Shown: positions 1-4,891 of the stretch, one piece after another
Numbering within the stretch: the first letter of the stretch is position 1
How the letters are laid out: the number at the start of each line of letters is the position of its first letter
Assembly: GCA_020850025.1 (NCBI GenBank)
Contig: JADZFI010000164.1
Location: 1-7,085 of the forward strand
Reading direction: 5' to 3'
Source: Saprospiraceae bacterium
Lineage (GTDB): Bacteria > Bacteroidota > Bacteroidia > Chitinophagales > Saprospiraceae
Length of the DNA stretch: 7,085 nt
The notes under the pieces: model-generated
Database searches by the model: none
What the model was told of the DNA's origin: nothing
What the model saw: the letters and a program-made list of their open reading frames with translations, nothing else
Position numbers and translations under genes: made by a program

Positions 1-61
1 ATTGACTGTATAGAAAGTTTGAAATAGCATTAAACAGGAGAAATATAACGGTTTTTTTCAT
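1..61 (-). CDS. N-terminus of a secreted protein (partial, runs off the left edge)
   Basis: An ATG on the minus strand at 61-59 opens a frame that stays open to the window edge, giving 20 codons. They read MKKTVIFLLF followed by NAISNFLYSQ. A short Lys-Lys head, a hydrophobic core and a Tyr-Ser-Gln end make a classic signal peptide, of a kind common in Bacteroidota exported proteins, with likely cleavage near the Ser/Gln. The start lies 3 bases after the dapF stop codon, so the gene is very probably co-transcribed with dapF and translationally close to it. Nothing of the mature protein is visible, so no function can be given. The peptide and spacing are seen directly; that it is a real gene is an inference, and a strong one. 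Confidence 0.75.
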   Translation of the reverse strand, partial: MKKTVIFLLFNAISNFLYSQ

Positions 62-64
62 GGC

Positions 65-883
65 TTAAATCTCGATAGAGCCTTCAAATACGCGCATTGC
101 AGGTCCGCATAGCCAGATATTGGAGAACCGGCCATTCGGGTGAGCAGTAAATCGCACCGAAAGATCGCCTCCTTTGGCATGAACTGCCGTTTCAAACTCG
201 CCGAATGGCTCATTTTGGCGGATAAATGCCGAAATGGCGGCAGCGGTAACACCGGTGCCACAAGCCAGGGTTTCATCTTCCACGCCTCGTTCGTAGGTCC
301 GTATACTGAACTCATGCTTTCCGGCGGATGCACTACATAGATTGACATTAATACCCTCTTTTTTCCAACGGTCGGAATAACGCACCGCTCTCCCTTCGGC
401 AACCATGTCGATGTTGTCCAGGTTTTCGACAAACCGTACATAGTGAGGGGAACCGGTATTCAGGACAAATGCTTGGTCTTGGTTCTCTACCAGGTCAACA
501 TCCTTCATATGCAACTCCACCCAGCGCAGGTCAGCAGCGTTGTCCTGGTTAGGAGGCGGCATAATAATGGCCTCATGAGGTCCGTCTATTGCCAGAAATG
601 TACAATGTTGGTCAACTATTCCGAGGTGATGGGCGAAGGCGGCGATGCAGCGGCCTCCATTTCCGCACATGGTGCTTTCCCGGCCATCGGCATTGAAATA
701 GATCATTTCAAAATCGTAGCCGTTGCAAAGTTCCAACAGGATCAGCCCGTCGGCTCCAATGCCAAATCTGCGGTCGCACAATTGAGCGATCAGGGTCTGA
801 TCGGCTCTCGTTAGCCATTTTTGTGAACGTTGATCAACCATCACAAAATCATTGCCTGCTCCCTGGTATTTCCAAAAGTTCAT
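65..883 (-). CDS. dapF: Diaminopimelate epimerase DapF
   Basis: This cytoplasmic, cofactor-independent racemase converts LL-2,6-diaminopimelate to the meso form, the direct precursor of lysine and of the peptidoglycan cross-linking residue. The protein has 272 residues, normal for the family. It has the two pseudo-symmetric halves with the catalytic cysteine pair: Cys73 in MCGNGGRC (72-79) and Cys208 in LACGTGV (206-212). Further family signatures are GAGNDFV near the N-terminus (8-14), FGIGADGL (40-47), FNADG (63-67) and the substrate-binding YERGVEDET (197-205). The ATG at 883 places the conserved MNFWKYQGAGNDF start exactly where family members begin. A TAnnTTTG-like box lies 4 bases upstream. 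The gene diverges from the protease gene and is followed after 3 bases by a secreted-protein gene. All key residues are present and I see no damage. Confidence 0.97.
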   Translation of the reverse strand: MNFWKYQGAGNDFVMVDQRSQKWLTRADQTLIAQLCDRRFGIGADGLILLELCNGYDFEMIYFNADGRESTMCGNGGRCIAAFAHHLGIVDQHCTFLAIDGPHEAIIMPPPNQDNAADLRWVELHMKDVDLVENQDQAFVLNTGSPHYVRFVENLDNIDMVAEGRAVRYSDRWKKEGINVNLCSASAGKHEFSIRTYERGVEDETLACGTGVTAAAISAFIRQNEPFGEFETAVHAKGGDLSVRFTAHPNGRFSNIWLCGPAMRVFEGSIEI

Positions 884-887
884 GCTG

Positions 888-895
888 CAAAATTA
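888..895 (-). promoter_or_regulatory. Bacteroidota-type -7 promoter box of dapF
   Basis: On the minus strand this site reads TAATTTTG, an exact match to TAnnTTTG, the -7 consensus of the main Bacteroidota sigma factor. Only 4 bases (CAGC) separate it from the dapF ATG, so transcription would start at or very near the start codon, giving an almost leaderless mRNA. No convincing -33 TTTG element sits about 19-22 bases upstream, which lowers confidence. Confidence 0.5.
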
Positions 896-959
896 ACGGT
901 ATATGGCCTGATTTTTGGGCGCCAATTACAATTTTTAGGTATTTTGTGTGGAGCCATCC

Positions 960-989
960 AACTAAAAATCAAGTTGAGTCGTTTTAGTT
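960..989. repeat. Short inverted repeat upstream of the protease gene
   Basis: AACTAAAA (960-967) and TTTTAGTT (982-989) are perfect 8-base inverted arms around a 14-base spacer, ending 22 bases before the ATG at 1012. The repeat could be an operator or a weak mRNA hairpin in the protease leader. Arms this short and AT-rich arise easily by chance. The rest of the 884-1011 intergenic stretch shows no further clear structure. Confidence 0.25.
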
Positions 990-1011
990 CAAGGATCTTA
1001 AACATCGCGCT

Positions 1012-1065
1012 ATGAAAAACTAACACCTGCTTGGGATTGTATGTATTTTAAATTCTCTGCTATCG
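1012..1065 (+). other. Likely original 5' end of the protease gene, interrupted by TAA at codon 4
   Basis: The protease frame extends upstream of the GTG at 1066. It reads ATG AAA AAC TAA at 1012-1023, then His and a hydrophobic run LLGIVCILNSLLSVFLYS (about 18 residues, crossing into the annotated CDS), then Arg-Trp. A Met-Lys-Asn head before such a run is what a signal anchor of a Bacteroidota HtrA-type protease looks like, and it would give a 477-residue product. The only obstacle is the TAA at 1021-1023. A single substitution (for example to AAA, CAA or GAA) would restore the frame, whereas one insertion or deletion would not. The next in-frame stop upstream is TAG at 985-987, so no other ATG can serve. 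The frame and stop are seen directly; that this is the ancestral start is inference. Confidence 0.6.
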
Positions 1066-2445
1066 GTGTTTCTATACAGCCGCTGGGTGATGCCACACCA
1101 AATTGTCTGGTCGAATCCGAGTGGAGAAACCAGGGTGGCGGGTTTGGTGGACAAGCTGCTGGAAAACCGGTCCAATGCCGAGTTTCGTTCTTCAGCGCCC
1201 ACAGATTTTATACAGTCTGCAGAAATGGCTACGCCTGCAGTGGTAAACATTCGTGCCCTGATTGAAACGGGAAACAGCATATGGGGTGGGGGAGCGTTGA
1301 CCGGGTCCTCCGGTTCCGGGGTAGTGGTAGCGCCTGAAGGGTATATTGTGACGAACCACCACGTGGTGGAACGAAGCAAGGATATCAAGGTTACACTAGC
1401 CGATAAACGCACCTATCAGGCAACACTCGTGGGGAGTGATCCTTCCACTGATATTGCCCTGCTGAAAATTGACGAAATCAACCTTCCCTTTGTTATTTTT
1501 GGAAACAGCGACTCGGTTAAGGTGGGCGAATGGGTTTTGGCAGTTGGCAATCCGTTCAATCTGGAAAGCACGGTTACAGCAGGTATCGTGAGCGCCAAAG
1601 GACGGAACATCAATATTTTATCGGGCGCCGCAAGCATCGAATCGTTTATTCAAACGGATGCAGCTGTGAATCCTGGTAATTCAGGTGGCGCATTGGTGAA
1701 TACAGTGGGTGAACTGATTGGTGTAAACACTGCTATCATTACAGAATCAGGCAGTTATGAGGGCTATTCTTTTGCGGTGCCTTCCAATCTGGTGAAAAAA
1801 ATAGTAGCAGATTTAAGAGAGTTTGGCGCCGTGCAAAGGGCGTTTCTTGGGGTAGGTATTCAGGATCTGGACAGTGAAACGGCCCGTGATCTTGGCCTTC
1901 CCAACGCTGAAGGGGTATTGATCAACCGGGTGGCAACAGAAGGGGCAGCCTCTGATGCCGGCCTGAAACCAGGCGATGTGGTGGTGGGGATCGACAATAC
2001 CAATGTACGCAGCACGGCTGAACTGCAGGAATACATCGGTCGGTTCAGGCCGGGAGAAGTGGTCCAGGTGGACTACTGGCGGGAAAACCGCAGGTTGCGT
2101 TCCAAAATAGTGTTGAAGGATGTCAATAATTCCACCAAGGTGGCGCGTGCTACCGGTAATGAACTGGAGGAGGAGCTTGGACTGGCCATGCGCAATTTGA
2201 GTCGGGAGGAGCAACGCAAACTTCGCTTGCAAGGCGTTATGGTGAACAGTGTAAGGCGAGGAAGTCTGGTTTATGAAACCAATATGCAACCTGGTTTTGT
2301 GATTACCAGTGTCAATGGCAAGAGGGTAAACAACGTCAGTGAAGCCGTGGAGGCTATGAAAAGCGCCTACAGCCAACTATCGCTCGACGGTTATTATGAG
2401 GGAGAGTCCGACCTGTATTCCTACCGATTCAGAAAGAGTGATTGA
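1066..2445 (+). CDS. HtrA/Deg-type trypsin-like serine protease with PDZ domains
   Basis: Envelope quality-control endoprotease of the HtrA (S1C) family, which degrades or refolds damaged exported proteins. Counting from the GTG at 1066, the trypsin fold spans roughly residues 50-250 with a complete triad: His99 in IVTNHHVV, Asp129 in STDIALL and Ser206 in NPGNSGGAL. A first PDZ domain covers about 257-352 (AFLGVGIQDL, then GLKPGDVVVGI). A more divergent second PDZ region covers about 370-457 (LQGVMVNSV, MQPGFVITSVNGKRV). The 459-residue length fits the family. The start is doubtful: there is no ribosome site before the GTG and no signal peptide if translation starts there or at ATG 1090. The same frame continues upstream through a hydrophobic segment to ATG 1012 but carries a TAA at codon 4, so the gene may lack its membrane anchor or be silenced. 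Its stop codon directly abuts that of convergent hldD. Whether it is closer to DegP, DegQ or DegS cannot be decided here. Confidence 0.93.
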   Translation: MFLYSRWVMPHQIVWSNPSGETRVAGLVDKLLENRSNAEFRSSAPTDFIQSAEMATPAVVNIRALIETGNSIWGGGALTGSSGSGVVVAPEGYIVTNHHVVERSKDIKVTLADKRTYQATLVGSDPSTDIALLKIDEINLPFVIFGNSDSVKVGEWVLAVGNPFNLESTVTAGIVSAKGRNINILSGAASIESFIQTDAAVNPGNSGGALVNTVGELIGVNTAIITESGSYEGYSFAVPSNLVKKIVADLREFGAVQRAFLGVGIQDLDSETARDLGLPNAEGVLINRVATEGAASDAGLKPGDVVVGIDNTNVRSTAELQEYIGRFRPGEVVQVDYWRENRRLRSKIVLKDVNNSTKVARATGNELEEELGLAMRNLSREEQRKLRLQGVMVNSVRRGSLVYETNMQPGFVITSVNGKRVNNVSEAVEAMKSAYSQLSLDGYYEGESDLYSYRFRKSD

Positions 2446-3429
2446 TTACCAGATAAGTTCTTCTTTCAGGTACCGCTGCACATAGTCAGTGATGCCTTCC
2501 TCCAACCCGATAAATGGTTCTTTGTATCCGGCGATGCGAAGTTTATCCATATTGGCCTGGGTAAAATACTGATAGGTGTCCCGGATGTCCGCGGGCGTGT
2601 CAACAAACGATATTTCCGGCTCCAGTCCCAGGGCATGAAAAGTGCCTTTCGCAAGGTCCAGGAACGTTCGTGCCTGACCGGTCCCCAGGTTGTAAATGCC
2701 TTTTTCCGGCCTTTTTTCCATAAAGTGGAGTAAGACATCCACTACATCTTTCACATAAATAAAATCCCGGCTTTGCTCTCCATCCTTGAAATCAGGGCGG
2801 TGCGAACGGAACAGTTTCATGGTCCCGGTTGCTTTGATTTGCCGGGCAGTGTGGAAGATTACCGAGGCCATACGCCCCTTATGGTATTCGTTGGGGCCAT
2901 AAACATTAAAAAACTTGAATCCTGCCCAATGTGGGGGCTGGCCCAGGGCTGAATGGCCATAAGCTGTCTCCAGTACCCACAGGTCGAAGTCCTGCTTGCT
3001 TTGGCCATAAGGATTTAACGGACGAAGAAGTGGAATCGTTGCGTGGTCGTCGTTATAGCCATGTTCTCCCAGGCCATAGGTAGCCGCACTGCTGGCGTAA
3101 AGAAAAGGGATGTCGAAACCGGCACAAATCATCCACAGGGCACGCGAATATTCCAGGTTCAATTCGTTGAAAATCTGAACATTCTGCTCTGTAGTATCGG
3201 TACGGGCGCCAAGATGGATCACAGCCTCTACATCTGAATGATTGCGCTCCAGCCAGCGAACAAAATTATTGCGGTGCATCTGGCCCCACAATTGTTTGCC
3301 TTCCAGGTTCCGGTTCTTATCTTCCCTGGAGAATTCGTCTACCGCCAGGATGTCATTATACCCTGCGTCGTTTAATCTTTTGATCATGCAGGAACCGATA
3401 AAGCCTGCTGCACCCGTTACTACGATCAT
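2446..3429 (-). CDS. hldD: ADP-L-glycero-D-manno-heptose 6-epimerase HldD
   Basis: Cytoplasmic NADP-dependent enzyme of the extended short-chain dehydrogenase family. It inverts C6 of ADP-D-glycero-D-manno-heptose to give the L-glycero form used for the LPS inner core or other heptose glycans. The 327 residues are close to the family's usual 310-330. The Rossmann dinucleotide motif TGAAGFIG lies at 5-12. SSAATYG (113-119) supplies the active-site Ser/Thr, Tyr141 and Lys145 form the YxxxK pair (YGQSK), and Lys184 sits in the HldD-specific HKGRMASV motif. FNVYGPNE (174-181), RDFIYVKDV (221-229) and the C-terminal FTQANMDKLRIAGY (289-302) are also typical of HldD rather than of GalE-like epimerases. 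It follows the histidine kinase gene by 22 bases and is probably the last gene of a four-gene operon. No other heptose-pathway gene (hldE, gmhA, gmhB) is in the window. Confidence 0.94.
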   Translation of the reverse strand: MIVVTGAAGFIGSCMIKRLNDAGYNDILAVDEFSREDKNRNLEGKQLWGQMHRNNFVRWLERNHSDVEAVIHLGARTDTTEQNVQIFNELNLEYSRALWMICAGFDIPFLYASSAATYGLGEHGYNDDHATIPLLRPLNPYGQSKQDFDLWVLETAYGHSALGQPPHWAGFKFFNVYGPNEYHKGRMASVIFHTARQIKATGTMKLFRSHRPDFKDGEQSRDFIYVKDVVDVLLHFMEKRPEKGIYNLGTGQARTFLDLAKGTFHALGLEPEISFVDTPADIRDTYQYFTQANMDKLRIAGYKEPFIGLEEGITDYVQRYLKEELIW

Positions 3430-3451
3430 GGAAGGAGTGGTGGTTTTATGA

Positions 3452-4510
3452 TTAATGAGCTCCGAGGTTGATTTTCAGATTTGCAATGAATAGTCCGTTT
3501 TCGCGGGAGGTACGGAGCTCGTGCTGGTCCGGATAAATAAGTGCCAGTTGTCGTTGAACATTGCGTAACCCGATACCGCCCACATCACTGTTTGGGTAGG
3601 CATTGCTTTCGAATTCAGGATCCAGGGTATTCTGGACGACGAACGAAAGGGAATGTTCGTGAAGGGAAATTCGGATCGAAATAACTACATCGCCGGTAGT
3701 GCCGCCCGCGCCATGTTTAAAACTGTTTTCCACAAACGGAAGCAGCAACAAGGGCGCAATGGCAGTGTGCGGATTGTCAATTTCTTCCTGATAATCCACG
3801 GTCAGACGTTTGCTGTACCGTAGTTTTTCCAGCTCAATGTAGTCTTGAATGATCTTTGCTTCATCCATTACTGCTATTCTGGGCGCCCGACATTCGTACA
3901 GCACAAAACGCATGATTTTGGAAAGCATCATGATGGCGTCGGGTGTTTTATCGCTTTTTTTTCGCGCCAGCACATAAAGGTTGTTCAGGGTATTGAATAG
4001 AAAATGAGGATTGGTTTGTGCGCGCAGAAAGCTCAGTTCCGATTGGAGTTTCTCCCGCATCAGCTCCTGTTCAAACTCAAGGCTTTTGTAATGCACCCGA
4101 ATCATCTTAATGGTTACCGCAGCTGCCAGCGTGATGAACAGGTCGAATTCCGTCAGTAACAATCCTTTGGGATTCAACAGATTATAGGTCTCGCCGGGTC
4201 GGAATAATGGATAGTAGATAAAAGCAATTTCAAGTCTGTAAATAATGGTTGCAACGGCAAATGCCGAAAACAGCAAACCTACCAGTTTCCAGATCTTGCT
4301 ACGATCAAGGTACAGGGGTATAACGTAGTAGAACACGAAATAGGTCAGCAACAATTTCACCGGCAGTGAAAACATCTCGCCAATGAGCGCATCATTGAAG
4401 TGTTCCTCAAGCGGCACCCGTTGAAGAATGCAGTTCAGCACCGCATTCAATGGAACGTAAACGGTCCAGAACAAGATGTGCAGCGAAATCCTTTGCCAGT
4501 TGATGTTCAT
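3452..4510 (-). CDS. LytS/YehU-family membrane sensor histidine kinase
   Basis: Inner-membrane sensor kinase of the PF06580 class, which normally phosphorylates a LytTR-domain response regulator. The 352-residue protein begins with about four hydrophobic segments (roughly 8-28, 48-68, 74-98 and 116-137), then a helical linker (140-165). The phospho-acceptor His169 lies in AQTNPHFLFNTLNNL, the signature of this class. The ATPase part has a N box in LLPFVENSFKHG (256-267, Asn262) and a G box in GGIGLRNVQRQL (311-322). There is no separate extracellular sensor domain, so any signal is probably sensed within the membrane part. The gene lies 23 bases after the csaA-like gene and 22 before hldD on the same strand. 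Its usual partner, a LytTR regulator gene, is not in the window, so the partner and signal are unknown. All catalytic motifs look intact. Confidence 0.93.
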   Translation of the reverse strand: MNINWQRISLHILFWTVYVPLNAVLNCILQRVPLEEHFNDALIGEMFSLPVKLLLTYFVFYYVIPLYLDRSKIWKLVGLLFSAFAVATIIYRLEIAFIYYPLFRPGETYNLLNPKGLLLTEFDLFITLAAAVTIKMIRVHYKSLEFEQELMREKLQSELSFLRAQTNPHFLFNTLNNLYVLARKKSDKTPDAIMMLSKIMRFVLYECRAPRIAVMDEAKIIQDYIELEKLRYSKRLTVDYQEEIDNPHTAIAPLLLLPFVENSFKHGAGGTTGDVVISIRISLHEHSLSFVVQNTLDPEFESNAYPNSDVGGIGLRNVQRQLALIYPDQHELRTSRENGLFIANLKINLGAH

Positions 4511-4533
4511 AATCCGCTTGATTTACGATTGTT

Positions 4534-4863
4534 TCAGGCTATGCGCAGACCATTTTCCACGGTGCGTTCCGGCTGGAGCAAGGTAACTTCTTTTTCGGCT
4601 CCGACAACGCCCAGGACCAGACATTCAGAGAAGAAATTGGCGATTTGTTTGGGCGGAAAATTGACCACGGCAACAACCTGTTTACCAACCAGTTCTTCCA
4701 GCGAGTACAACTTCGTTATCTGGGCGGAGCTTTTTTTTATACCCAGAGGTCCAAAGTCAATCCAGAGCTGATAGGCCGGGTTTCGCGCTCCTTCAAAGAT
4801 GCGGGCATCTACGATGGTGCCTGCACGCATTTCAACTTTTTCGAAAGTTTCCCAGCTGAGCAT
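4534..4863 (-). CDS. csaA: CsaA-like tRNA-binding domain protein
   Basis: Small single-domain OB-fold protein of the tRNA_bind (EMAP/Trbp111) family. It has 109 residues, matching CsaA of about 110. From family knowledge, CsaA forms homodimers, binds tRNA and was described in Bacillus subtilis as an export-related chaperone; its true role in Bacteroidota is uncertain. The recognisable features are FEKVEMRAGTIVDA at the start (7-20), the core IKKSSAQITKLY (42-53), VVNFPPKQIANF (66-77), ECLVLG (80-85) and VTLLQPER ending with NGLRIA. The ATG at 4863 gives the usual family N-terminus. It sits between the GH31 gene (28-base gap) and the histidine kinase gene (23-base gap), both on the same strand, so it is probably co-transcribed with them. 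No link between tRNA binding and its neighbours is evident. Confidence 0.93.
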   Translation of the reverse strand: MLSWETFEKVEMRAGTIVDARIFEGARNPAYQLWIDFGPLGIKKSSAQITKLYSLEELVGKQVVAVVNFPPKQIANFFSECLVLGVVGAEKEVTLLQPERTVENGLRIA

Positions 4864-4891
4864 GACTATACAGTTTGTTGGTTGAAAGCCT

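Noticed and set aside
443..814. 123-codon plus-strand frame opposite dapF
   Set aside because: Shadow of dapF; no family resemblance and no promoter or start context.
915..946. Possible protease promoter: TTG at 915-917 with TATTTTG at 940-946
   Set aside because: The downstream element is one base short of TAnnTTTG and the spacing is longer than usual, so it is too weak to annotate.
1041..1265. Alternative plus-strand frame starting at ATG 1041, considered as a frameshifted protease start
   Set aside because: Its residues are neither hydrophobic nor protease-like. The frame from 1012 gives the membrane segment directly with no shift, so a substitution explains the break better than an indel.
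1813..2376. 187-codon open frame antisense to the protease gene
   Set aside because: It lies wholly inside a confidently identified gene in another frame, shows no recognisable domain, and fits an ordinary shadow frame.
4400..4771. Plus-strand frame spanning the kinase/csaA junction
   Set aside because: It overlaps two well-supported minus-strand genes and has no recognisable motif.
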